Made by a program: the position numbers and the translations under genes
Shown here: positions 57,052-64,000 of the stretch, piece by piece
Layout of the letters: each line of letters opens with the position of its first letter
How positions within the stretch are numbered: the stretch's first letter is position 1
Notes under the pieces: generated by a model
Database searches by the model: none
Told to the model about the DNA's origin: nothing
The model's input: the letters and a program-made list of their open reading frames with translations, nothing else
Assembly: GCF_021389935.1 (NCBI RefSeq)
Contig: NZ_CP089979.1
Span: 6,410,501-6,474,500, forward strand
Origin: Fulvivirga ligni
GTDB taxonomy: Bacteria; Bacteroidota; Bacteroidia; Cytophagales; Cyclobacteriaceae
DNA: 64,000 nucleotides
Reading direction: 5' to 3'

Positions 57052-57516
57052 TCAATACTCCCCCTTACTACAAGTCTTATAACTATGGCTCCAACTGTAA
57101 TATTCCTGATAGCTTGTGGTGAAAGTAGACAGCCGCCATTTAGAATAGCCGTGTAGTGGGTCAGCTATAAGTAAATGATCATTTTCTATTCCATAGATTA
57201 CCACCACATGCCAGCCCACGAAATATTTCATACAGGCTATAATGGGCTGCTTATGGTGAAGTTCCAGATCTATTTGCTCCTTGGATAATGGAGTGGTGAG
57301 GATTTGTTTTAAATGCCCATAAGTCATAAGGGCTTTATCCATAGCGCAGAACTGATCATAATGCTCACCCATGATACTTCTGGCAAAAGCTATCTGATCC
57401 TGAATACTCTGGTGACCGTAATATTTTGCAATAGCCACTGAAACGGCTGCCCAGCACATGCGCTCCCCTTTTTGCAATTCAAGCTGAAATGGCAGCCTAA
57501 TTTTCTCAGCTATCAT
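57052..57516 (-). CDS. Stand-alone C39-like cysteine peptidase of the TOMM cluster
   Basis: A 154-residue papain-like peptidase with all key residues visible: Gln15 (oxyanion), Cys21 (KGERMCWAAVSVAIAKYYG), His103 (GWHVVVIYGIE) and Asp119 (LLIADPLHG). It has no signal peptide, membrane segment or ABC transporter domain, unlike the C39 domains that process bacteriocin leaders during export. It overlaps the 745-residue gene by 4 bases (ATGA), so it belongs to the operon. Its likely job is to cut the leader of the modified precursor, where a Gly-Ala junction precedes the core. Specificity is inferred. Confidence 0.75.
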   Translation of the reverse strand: MIAEKIRLPFQLELQKGERMCWAAVSVAIAKYYGHQSIQDQIAFARSIMGEHYDQFCAMDKALMTYGHLKQILTTPLSKEQIDLELHHKQPIIACMKYFVGWHVVVIYGIENDHLLIADPLHGYSKWRLSTFTTSYQEYYSWSHSYKTCSKGEY

Positions 57517-59750
57517 AACAGAATACTTATCAAGCGCTTTTCCTCCATATTTCTCAGTGTTATTAATAGGTCATCTGCATGATTATAATCCTCATAAACA
57601 TCCGCCACAGAATCATACTTATGAAGCTTTTCAAGGATACTCTTCTCTACAGTATTAAGCAAAAGCGGGGCTCTATACCTCTTAAAATGAATACACATCT
57701 GCCCACCTTGACGACTGATAAAGTCAATAGCCCCACAGAGTTTTACTTTTGATGACATGAAGAAATCATGTCGTTCCTTTTTATCGAAAGCATATTTTTT
57801 GTCACTAAAAATCACTTTGCTCACTTTATGCCTTATACAAGATGAAATTACTTCAAGGGTGGACACTGGCAGTTCATTACTATACTGTGTATCAGTGTAA
57901 ATGGTGTTATAATCTTGCAAACTAGGCAACAGGGCACAAAGCACTTGATAAGTGAGATTTTTCAATTCATCATATGACTTAGCCTTATAAACACTTTTAT
58001 TATTGGAAGCAGATGCCAGCACACATAAACCGGAAGTACCAACAGCTATTTCAGCTCTTTCATCATTTGTGTCTATCCTCATGAAGCTAATTTCTGAATG
58101 CGACACTTCTTTCAAATTCATCTTAGACTCCGCTACGGCTTGTGATAAAGACTCTTTTAATCGCATTGAGATGTCCTCTACCTTTCCTGATTCCGAGCTG
58201 AGCCCTTTTCCCAATATAGCCTGTGCTACCCTCGGAGCCAGAGCCTCTGGCACCTCATTACTCAGCCAGTGCAAGCAAGTTCTCAGCCAATAGAGCAACG
58301 CCAATTGATGGTGCCCTTCCATAGATTCCAGCTGGGCAAAACATAAGTTAAAATAAAGAAGATCGCTTTCATTTTTCAGGCTATGGTTTATAAGAAAAGC
58401 CTTTAAATAATAATTTCTGGCCGACTTATAATCTTTGATCTTCTTGTACAGCCTGGCCTGATTGATGGCATTGATATAACCAATATGCCAATCCATCTTA
58501 TCCTGATTCAGAAGCCGTTTTTCAATCTCTTTTTCAAATTCGAAGGCGGCTTCTGTATCGCCAATTTTCAGTTTATTCAGCGCTGAAATATTGAGTAAGT
58601 AGAGGTAGATTCTCGGAAAATTTTCCTGCGAAATAAGCTTCCTTGCTTTTTCAAAATACGGCTCAGCTTCTTTAGCCCGGTTAGACATTACCAATCCCCA
58701 GGCTTTACTCTGGCATAAAGAAGCCATAAAATCTGCGGGCAATCCTTCTTGTGGCACCTCCTCAGCAGCGGCATCAGCAAAATGCATAAGTGCTATCCTA
58801 ATGTTCTGAATCTGGGATACTACTGAGGCTCGAATAATTGGGTCTGCAATGCTTCTTCTTACTGACTCCAAAATACGTAATGCTATGGAATAACCTCCTT
58901 CAGAAAAGCGCTTAGATGCCTGCCATTGAAAGAATTCTACATCATGAATGAGACTAGGCGCCGCTAACTCAAAGTATAGCAAGAGGTAATCATGGTTAGA
59001 ATGCTGCTTCAGCACATGAATGTAATAAGAAATATTAAAGGGCCTTACCATCCTTGCCGTGGGTGATATGACTACATCTTTATTATTTAGGAGCAGGCTA
59101 TTAGCTGGTATTAATGCCGAAAATGCAGCAACCAGTGATTCAGGAACTAAACCAGGAATGGGGAAGTAAGGGTCAGAATCAACAATTTCATCCTGAGAAG
59201 CCTCCGTTATGTTCCAATGCTCCGGAAAGTTAACATGAGGATAATTAAGTATAGCTAACTGACAAGAAGTACCCCGCAGTCCCTGATTCAATAACTCTAT
59301 AAAATAAAGATTCTCCTGCTCCCAATGGTAGCCCGCACCGGGGGGAATAATTACCACCCACTGCAGTTGATGCCTGACCAACTCCTGAATAATTTGCTTA
59401 CAGCTGTTATAAGCAAAGAGGAAGTTCTGATCTCCAGAACTCTCATTATCAATAAGTTGATTAATAACATCAGTATATTCATCACCCTGATCTTTAAACC
59501 CTACCTGTGGCTGCACAGAGAGCGGAATGTCCAGATTAAGCTGTCGGCTGAGCTCACGCACTACCCAATGACCACGCCAGGTACCCAGAGACAGGTCAGA
59601 AAACACACAGCAAGATGCCAAATCTTCCACCTCCAGTTGCTGAGCGAGCATGCTCCAGGAGATAAAATTGAATACTTCAAAACGGTATGATTTATCACTC
59701 CTTATAATCAGCGGAGCAGCTGTTTCTTTAATTTCTTTTACAAATTCCAT
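57513..59750 (-). CDS. Large TOMM-cluster protein of unknown function (TPR-like, possible RRE-like end)
   Basis: A 745-residue cytoplasmic protein. Residues ~1-230 are an unrecognised alpha/beta region (VVIIPPGAGYHWEQENLYF). Residues ~300-560 read like TPR helices (ALRILESVRRSIADPIIRASV, YKSARNYYLKAFLINHSL). Residues ~560-670 are alpha/beta. The last ~55 (LLNTVEKSILEKLHKYDSVA, ADDLLITLRNMEEKRLISI) have the helix-helix-strand pattern of a winged helix, similar to the leader-recognition fold of TOMM E1 proteins. The start overlaps the SagB-like gene by 23 bases and the end overlaps the peptidase gene. I know no TOMM family of this architecture. It may bind precursor or organise the modifying enzymes; this is inference. 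Confidence 0.7.
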   Translation of the reverse strand: MEFVKEIKETAAPLIIRSDKSYRFEVFNFISWSMLAQQLEVEDLASCCVFSDLSLGTWRGHWVVRELSRQLNLDIPLSVQPQVGFKDQGDEYTDVINQLIDNESSGDQNFLFAYNSCKQIIQELVRHQLQWVVIIPPGAGYHWEQENLYFIELLNQGLRGTSCQLAILNYPHVNFPEHWNITEASQDEIVDSDPYFPIPGLVPESLVAAFSALIPANSLLLNNKDVVISPTARMVRPFNISYYIHVLKQHSNHDYLLLYFELAAPSLIHDVEFFQWQASKRFSEGGYSIALRILESVRRSIADPIIRASVVSQIQNIRIALMHFADAAAEEVPQEGLPADFMASLCQSKAWGLVMSNRAKEAEPYFEKARKLISQENFPRIYLYLLNISALNKLKIGDTEAAFEFEKEIEKRLLNQDKMDWHIGYINAINQARLYKKIKDYKSARNYYLKAFLINHSLKNESDLLYFNLCFAQLESMEGHHQLALLYWLRTCLHWLSNEVPEALAPRVAQAILGKGLSSESGKVEDISMRLKESLSQAVAESKMNLKEVSHSEISFMRIDTNDERAEIAVGTSGLCVLASASNNKSVYKAKSYDELKNLTYQVLCALLPSLQDYNTIYTDTQYSNELPVSTLEVISSCIRHKVSKVIFSDKKYAFDKKERHDFFMSSKVKLCGAIDFISRQGGQMCIHFKRYRAPLLLNTVEKSILEKLHKYDSVADVYEDYNHADDLLITLRNMEEKRLISILL

Positions 59751-60531
59751 TCATATAAATAGTTGCGTGATTTAAACCGTCAATCTCCATGAATCGATCT
59801 ACCAGTCTATCATGGAAGCCGCCAATATTGATTACACCCAGATCCAAAGCCGTAGCCGCCAGATTTATGTTCTGAGCCACATGGCCTGCCTCCAGCAAGG
59901 CAAAACGATAGCCTTTTTCTTTGTACTTGAAAACAGATCTATTGAAAACAGCCGTAATGAATATGAGCAATGAGGTGTCATAGGCCAGATGGGTCTGAAA
60001 GCTCACCAGTGCTTCAGCTATCTGCTCATCATGAATGCCAGGTTTAATCAGCTGCACGGCATTTTCAGTGGGCGCATAATGATAGACACCAGGTTCGAGC
60101 CCCTCCACGGTATCGTGCACATAAAAGTATAGCTCCAAAGGATACAGAGCTCCTCCGGAGGGCACTGTTCTAAAAGGCCTTTTTATATATTCATTGTCTG
60201 CATTATCTCTGGTAACGCCATAACCACAATAGAGTATGGTTTTTAGCTGCTCTAAAGAGAGCTTTTCAGCAGAAATTTGCATCGGAGTCACCCTGTTTTG
60301 CACTGCTTCTAAAAAAGTGCGACGAACAGGGGCGAAAGTATCTGGTAACTTTATTGAAGGAAACTGCTTGTAAGGAAACACATCATACAGATTGCTCATT
60401 TCCTCCACTACCTGATTGTTAGTAAGTGCTCCGTCATAATGGCCCGTTTTAGAGCTCTCATGAAAAATTTCCCAACACGGGGTGGCAGACTCGGAGCTTA
60501 ATTCTGCCTCTTTCCATAGTGAATTCAGCAT
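59728..60531 (-). CDS. SagB-type TOMM dehydrogenase (nitroreductase fold, FMN)
   Basis: A 267-residue member of the SagB/nitroreductase family. Visible features are TVPSGGALYPLELYFYVHD, GVYHYAPTENAVQLI and FALLEAGHVAQNINLAATAL, which match FMN-dependent azoline oxidases. It should oxidise thiazoline/oxazoline rings made by the cyclodehydratase to aromatic thiazole/oxazole. It lies 17 bases after the YcaO gene and overlaps the following gene. Confident by family and context; the exact catalytic Lys/Tyr pair was not located. Confidence 0.88.
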   Translation of the reverse strand: MLNSLWKEAELSSESATPCWEIFHESSKTGHYDGALTNNQVVEEMSNLYDVFPYKQFPSIKLPDTFAPVRRTFLEAVQNRVTPMQISAEKLSLEQLKTILYCGYGVTRDNADNEYIKRPFRTVPSGGALYPLELYFYVHDTVEGLEPGVYHYAPTENAVQLIKPGIHDEQIAEALVSFQTHLAYDTSLLIFITAVFNRSVFKYKEKGYRFALLEAGHVAQNINLAATALDLGVINIGGFHDRLVDRFMEIDGLNHATIYMNGICKRN

Positions 60532-60548
60532 GGTGATTAGTTTGTATT

Positions 60549-61883
60549 TTAAGGAAAAGGATGAGGAAAAGGATAGTCGCCTTCTTCTTTGGTGATACCT
60601 TTAAACCCGAGTTTCTGAGGCACAGTCCATAATCTTTCTCCGCCTAAAGCACGCTTATGATATCCCATGAATAAAGGATGATACCCGGGAATTACGGCCC
60701 TGACCACTTTCATACCAAGGCTTTGAATATCTGAAGTGGTAATGTCCGTAATAAGCACCTCATAACCAGAAGCATTGATTACAGAGACCACCTCTTTCAT
60801 CTCTTCTAAAGGATTACTTTTTGAAAAATCTTTCAGCTCACCGAAATCAATATATTGATCGGAACTATAGAGAAATTCAGCATGCTTCCTTACTGCGGGG
60901 TTCATCCAGAAATTAACATGATGCACTTGCCCCAGCACGTTATCATACTCAGGGTGAGCCTGTAACCGCGGTAGTTCATACTTAATCTGATAAGCATATC
61001 GCTCAGTGTGTGCCAGCTCTTCCAGAGCCTTTCTTACGGCCTCTTCTGGTGATAGCGCTACTGATGCTGCCACTACCAGGGGCACAAAATCCGTTTTAGA
61101 GCCAACAGCCACGGCAAGAATACCAGGAATACCTGTTTCATTAGAAATATCCATCAGGTGAATCTCATACCCTACTTTCTCAAAGCGAGCGACTAAATCC
61201 TGATTACTCTTACTCAAAGACGACTTTGTTATTTTAGTTCTGGAAAGCTGTGCCTGCCAGGTAATCATAAAATCATCTCTTTCTATCACTTCACAAATGC
61301 CACCAATCACTGCCTCCTCAAAAGAACAATGACAAGAAAGACCTGAAGATATGGGTTGAATGATAGGAGTTTCATCACCATTTTGATAGAAAAAGTAGGG
61401 AACAAATACCATTGATGCAGGAATCCACATCGGCTCTTGGCTATCCATGTTAAGGGCCTCTATCCACCTTACCGGCGAGTCTGTGGTGAACTCATCAAAA
61501 TCGAACTCAGGGTGAATATATTGCTCGGCACTGTACAGGGCAAAGTCTTTTGGATGCACACATTTGAATGGCGCCTCATTGTATGTGAACAAAGGAAATT
61601 GTTGCTTATCATAAATAGCTGCGCAATATCGTTCCACGCATTCTCCAACGGTTTTTGCCAGAGCGAGCTCCCGGCTGGTAGCGGCACCGCCACCGATGGC
61701 AAAATTGCGGTATTCGCCAAAAGCTTCAGTATTGGCCGCAGAGCCATTAAACCTAAAAAAACTTGGCGAATCAATCTCAAGAGGATGCTCACTAAGCCCG
61801 GTAATGATGCCCACTTTAGGATCGAGAAGGTAAGGCAAAGTATCAGTAAGCCGCCTGATAGGTGTTAATAGATCACTCATCAT
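60549..61883 (-). CDS. YcaO-domain cyclodehydratase (TOMM)
   Basis: I use the ATG at 61883 (MMSDLLTPIRRL), 444 residues; a TTG lies two codons upstream. The YcaO ATP-binding motifs are present: GGGAATSRELALAKTVGECV (with VGECVERY at ~78-86), SSGLSCHCSFEEAVIGGICE with EVIERDDF (~195-205), and PEEAVRKALEELAHTERY. The C terminus ends in YPFPHPFP, the proline-rich PxPxP tail that is diagnostic for TOMM cyclodehydratases. It phosphorylates the amide backbone and cyclises Cys, Ser and Thr of the precursor. The start overlaps the upstream E1-like gene by 11 bases, so they are translated together. Confidence 0.93.
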   Translation of the reverse strand: MMSDLLTPIRRLTDTLPYLLDPKVGIITGLSEHPLEIDSPSFFRFNGSAANTEAFGEYRNFAIGGGAATSRELALAKTVGECVERYCAAIYDKQQFPLFTYNEAPFKCVHPKDFALYSAEQYIHPEFDFDEFTTDSPVRWIEALNMDSQEPMWIPASMVFVPYFFYQNGDETPIIQPISSGLSCHCSFEEAVIGGICEVIERDDFMITWQAQLSRTKITKSSLSKSNQDLVARFEKVGYEIHLMDISNETGIPGILAVAVGSKTDFVPLVVAASVALSPEEAVRKALEELAHTERYAYQIKYELPRLQAHPEYDNVLGQVHHVNFWMNPAVRKHAEFLYSSDQYIDFGELKDFSKSNPLEEMKEVVSVINASGYEVLITDITTSDIQSLGMKVVRAVIPGYHPLFMGYHKRALGGERLWTVPQKLGFKGITKEEGDYPFPHPFP

Positions 61884-62961
61884 AGCCAACGGTTTGTTCT
61901 ATCTCTTGCCAGGATTCTTCAGAGGTAAGCTGCTTATGAATGTTTACCAGAGGTTGGCTATCCAGAGCACTACAAACTGGGCAGCGCGGAGCCTTCATCA
62001 GCTTTCTTTTAGTCATGGTGCTACTCAGCAAATCTACCTCGCACATGGTGCTCAGATCCCACTGAATATTTGATTTGAACCTGACCAGATCAAAAGCTCC
62101 TACTTCTGCCAGTATGTTTACCATAGACTGATGATAAGCCACAACATGCTGACCTTGAGAGGCAAACTTTTCTGTGAGTCTCTTTTCCGCAAAATTATGA
62201 GAGGCCGAATTTTGTCTCAGCTTTACACATTCCAGGCACGCGCCTTCATCTCGAATTACTAAAGGACCTGCATAGCCCACCATATTTTGTAATAGTAGTG
62301 GGTAGAATGGAATGGCATTTTTCACCGCATAGGCATTCCATGACTCTAAAAGATAGAAGCTGCCAAACTCAGAAGCAGCCACCATAAATCCTATGTCGTT
62401 CGGTTCGCGGATAAATTCTTCTTCCGATACTTTTTCAATTCTGTCATCTTTCCAGAAGGCATCTATAATTTCATGCTGATCATCATAATACTTTACATTT
62501 CTTAATGACGGATCATCCACCACTATGAAACTCTCTTTCCCTTCAGCAAAAAGCGATTGTATTAGCCTTTTATTCAGCTCATTAATACCAATAAATGCCC
62601 AGACCTGCTCATTAAGCACCTTAGCAATATCTGCCTGATGCAGGTTAAAGTGCCAATAGAAAATATCTTGGGGAGACTCTTCATTATGCAGATGCTCCTG
62701 TCCATCAGACTCTGGTATTAAATACTTTTTAGTGATGAGGTGTTCGACAAAATCACGGATCAGGTTCTGCACTGCTCCGGTAAATAATTGTGTTAGTTCG
62801 GTGATGGTTTTAGGTCCTTGAAGTAGCGCCTTTTGAATAACCTTGATGATTATCAAGGCATTTTTATCAGATATTGCCATAGAAGAGAGGCCGCGTTTAA
62901 GCACTATTCTATCTTCCATTTCAATAACCTGAAAAGGCAACATTTTATATTTCTGTTCCAT
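61873..62961 (-). CDS. TOMM E1/ThiF-like leader-binding protein (cyclodehydratase partner)
   Basis: A 362-residue protein with an N-terminal winged-helix (RRE-like) segment (~30-85; SDKNALIIIKVIQKALLQGPKTI) and a ThiF/E1-like middle (~110-240; VWAFIGINELNKRLIQSLFAEGKESFIVVDD). Four cysteines suit a structural zinc: CLEC (~241-244) and CPVC (~326-329). There is no ATP-binding GxGxxG, as in other TOMM C-proteins, which recognise the leader and present the core to YcaO. It is the first modifying gene after the precursor and overlaps the YcaO gene. Confidence 0.88.
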   Translation of the reverse strand: MEQKYKMLPFQVIEMEDRIVLKRGLSSMAISDKNALIIIKVIQKALLQGPKTITELTQLFTGAVQNLIRDFVEHLITKKYLIPESDGQEHLHNEESPQDIFYWHFNLHQADIAKVLNEQVWAFIGINELNKRLIQSLFAEGKESFIVVDDPSLRNVKYYDDQHEIIDAFWKDDRIEKVSEEEFIREPNDIGFMVAASEFGSFYLLESWNAYAVKNAIPFYPLLLQNMVGYAGPLVIRDEGACLECVKLRQNSASHNFAEKRLTEKFASQGQHVVAYHQSMVNILAEVGAFDLVRFKSNIQWDLSTMCEVDLLSSTMTKRKLMKAPRCPVCSALDSQPLVNIHKQLTSEESWQEIEQTVGYDE

Positions 62962-63100
62962 TGTAGATTTAGGTAAGAAAGCAATGGGGAATATTAAATC
63001 AGCAGCTCAGCGCGTTAACCTATCGATGATCAGGCGCCACTGCCACTAATTCTCTCACAGCACTTTTAATACTCCCTCATTACTAAGTTGATAGAATTAC

Positions 63101-63421
63101 TTAAGCAGCCTTTATCACCGCAGCAGCCGTACAGCAGCAAGCAGGTGTACAGGTACAGCAGCAGCTCGCCCCTACCACAGGAGACTTAGATGTGCCATAT
63201 AAGCTGTGACTAGCGAAGGCTTCTTCTATAGACTGTAAATCTCTTACACCTAACTTCTCAGTGCGAGGCGTAATATTTCTCCAGGCTAAAGCCACTAAAT
63301 CACCTTCAACAAGCTGTTTGGCTGCATCGGTTAAAATGTGTGCATCACCACCTTCAAGAAGGTCAGTAATAGGAACATTGAAATCCTGATAGTTTTTTAA
63401 ATCGGAATTACTCATGGGCAT
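63101..63421 (-). CDS. TOMM precursor peptide (seven-Cys core)
   Basis: A 106-residue peptide. The long leader (1-85) has helical segments (LTDAAKQLVEGDLVALAW, LGVRDLQSIEEAFASHSL). The C-terminal 21 residues are the core: SCCCTCTPACCCT followed by AAAVIKAA. It holds seven Cys, three Thr and one Ser that can be cyclised. The leader ends SPVVGA, a Gly-Ala site of the kind C39 peptidases cut, matching the peptidase in the cluster. It lies 139 bases before the E1-like gene and points into the operon. It resembles known TOMM precursors of the SagA type in composition, not in leader sequence. A second in-frame ATG lies two codons down. Confidence 0.85.
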   Translation of the reverse strand: MPMSNSDLKNYQDFNVPITDLLEGGDAHILTDAAKQLVEGDLVALAWRNITPRTEKLGVRDLQSIEEAFASHSLYGTSKSPVVGASCCCTCTPACCCTAAAVIKAA

Positions 63422-63482
63422 TAAATTTTAGTTTATTAAAAATTTATTTAAATACTAAAACAGCAGGTATGGAAGTGAGAGC

Positions 63483-63497
63483 TTAGCTTTGAGCTAA
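63483..63497. promoter_or_regulatory. Inverted repeat upstream of the precursor gene
   Basis: TTAGCT-TTG-AGCTAA is a perfect palindrome with a 3-base centre, 62 bases before the precursor start. It may be an operator or a 5' leader hairpin. Confidence 0.35.
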
Positions 63498-63782
63498 AGG
63501 GAGAAGCGCTCTATATCCGATTTTTGAACACAGCACTAACATAGAGCACAACTATAGTTAATCTAATATTTTTTTATAACATTCCATAAATATTAACCAC
63601 ATAAAATCACTATTAGATTATTAATATAACTATATACACCTGCTTTATAGACACTTACAATTCAGAGTTTTTTCTATTTATTAATGCATTAATAATTCCT
63701 TGCACGGTAAATAACCTAAGTATTAATACCATAATGCGTACATTTTAATTTCAAAAAATCAATTACTTCTCACCTCTATTAG

Positions 63783-63794
63783 GGTATATATACC
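63783..63794. promoter_or_regulatory. Perfect palindrome GGTATATATACC
   Basis: A 12-bp perfect palindrome, partly overlapped by ACCGGT (63792-63797), 60 bases before the last gene. A possible protein-binding site; unproven. Confidence 0.3.
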
Positions 63795-63853
63795 GGTGGT
63801 ATTCAATTAATTATCTAAGTAATTAGGGTTTACTTTATAGAAAGGTGCTTTAC

Positions 63854-64000
63854 ATGCGGAACTGGCTAGTAAGAAGTTGGAATCGGGTTTTAAATATTGG
63901 TATGGATCCTCGGCTGAATAAGACTCAGCTGATCCGGTTACATACTATTAATGCCTTCCTTTTTATTGCCATGACCTTAACGATACTGTTCATAGCAGTT
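63854..64000 (+). CDS. Membrane protein, N-terminal fragment (continues beyond the window)
   Basis: ATG at 63854 opens a frame with no stop to the window end (49 codons): MRNWLVRSWNRVLNIGMDPR, then LNKTQLIRLHTINA and a hydrophobic helix (FLFIAMTLTILFIAV). The start of a multi-helix membrane protein is likely, perhaps a sensor kinase or cyclase, but too little is visible. It is divergent from the TOMM precursor, so a role in regulating it or exporting its product is only a possibility. Confidence 0.5.
   Translation, partial: MRNWLVRSWNRVLNIGMDPRLNKTQLIRLHTINAFLFIAMTLTILFIAV

Larger units (their letters stand above)
63422..63853. other. Divergent intergenic region upstream of the TOMM precursor
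   Basis: 432 AT-rich bases with no gene, between the precursor (minus) and a + strand membrane protein. It must carry the promoters of both. A Bacteroidota-like -7 element (TATAGTTG on the minus strand, 63549-63556; consensus TAnnTTTG, one mismatch) lies ~128 bases before the precursor start. Two palindromes are listed separately. Confidence 0.4.

Noticed and set aside
61437-61868. 143-codon plus-strand frame opposite the YcaO gene
   Set aside because: The YcaO frame on the other strand carries clear motifs along the same stretch; this is antisense noise.
63101-63421. The Gly-Gly at residues 24-25 of the precursor as the leader cleavage site
   Set aside because: It lies near the N terminus, far from the Cys-rich core. 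The Gly-Ala directly before the core fits better.

Overview
The window comes from a member of the Bacteroidota, most likely a Cytophagales bacterium. The signs are several C-terminal type IX secretion (T9SS) sorting domains of the 'FPNP...' type, BACON domains, a hybrid-two-component-like propeller regulator, large Bacteroidota-style RHS proteins, weak ribosome binding sites and an AT-rich sequence. The genus cannot be fixed from the sequence. I see no rRNA, tRNA, CRISPR array or insertion sequence.

Layout. (1) 1-2.2 kb: the end of a PEP carboxylase gene, a frameshifted zincin-like gene, and a divergent DoxX / HxlR pair sharing an operator-like intergenic region. (2) 2.5-11.5 kb: a cellulose-degradation island. 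It holds a membrane-spanning propeller/AraC regulator that lacks a kinase, a secreted GH5 endoglucanase with two BACON domains, and a secreted GH48 cellobiohydrolase with two PKD domains. Both enzymes carry the same unnamed module of about 79 residues before a T9SS tail. (3) 11.7-13.6 kb: a small membrane protein, an ECF sigma factor with a membrane partner, and a small secreted protein. (4) 13.8-19.5 kb: a complete RND efflux operon. (5) 20.1-45.0 kb, minus strand: a tightly packed nine-gene operon of very large exported proteins, preceded by a VWA/T9SS gene. It contains an LRR/Ig T9SS protein, an outer-membrane barrel-like protein, small secreted proteins, a 1611-residue SpvB-like protein, a NIDO/PKD protein, a 2290-residue RHS protein with a variable tip, and an overlapping small membrane protein that could be its immunity factor. 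(6) 45.4-57 kb: mixed metabolic and regulatory genes. These are a serine hydrolase, a T9SS repeat protein, a MORN-2 repeat protein, two Crp/Fnr regulators around an alpha/beta-hydrolase remnant, an aldo/keto reductase, a VOC lipoprotein, a TetX-family flavin monooxygenase with an AraC regulator, and an SMI1/KNR4 protein. (7) 57.0-63.4 kb, minus strand: a thiazole/oxazole-modified RiPP (TOMM) cluster.

The TOMM cluster is the best candidate for an undescribed system. A 106-residue precursor ends in a core with seven cysteines (SCCCTCTPACCCT...). It is followed by an E1-like leader-binding/ThiF-type protein, a YcaO cyclodehydratase with a proline-rich C terminus, a SagB-type dehydrogenase, an unrecognised 745-residue TPR-like protein and a stand-alone C39-like cysteine peptidase. 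Most of these genes overlap or abut. The proposed route is: the leader is bound, Cys/Ser/Thr residues are cyclised by the E1-like/YcaO pair, azolines are oxidised by the SagB-like enzyme, and the leader is removed at a Gly-Ala site by the C39-like peptidase. No exporter or evident immunity gene lies inside the window.

The RHS operon and the GH48-containing, kinase-less-regulator cellulase island are the other two regions with unusual content.
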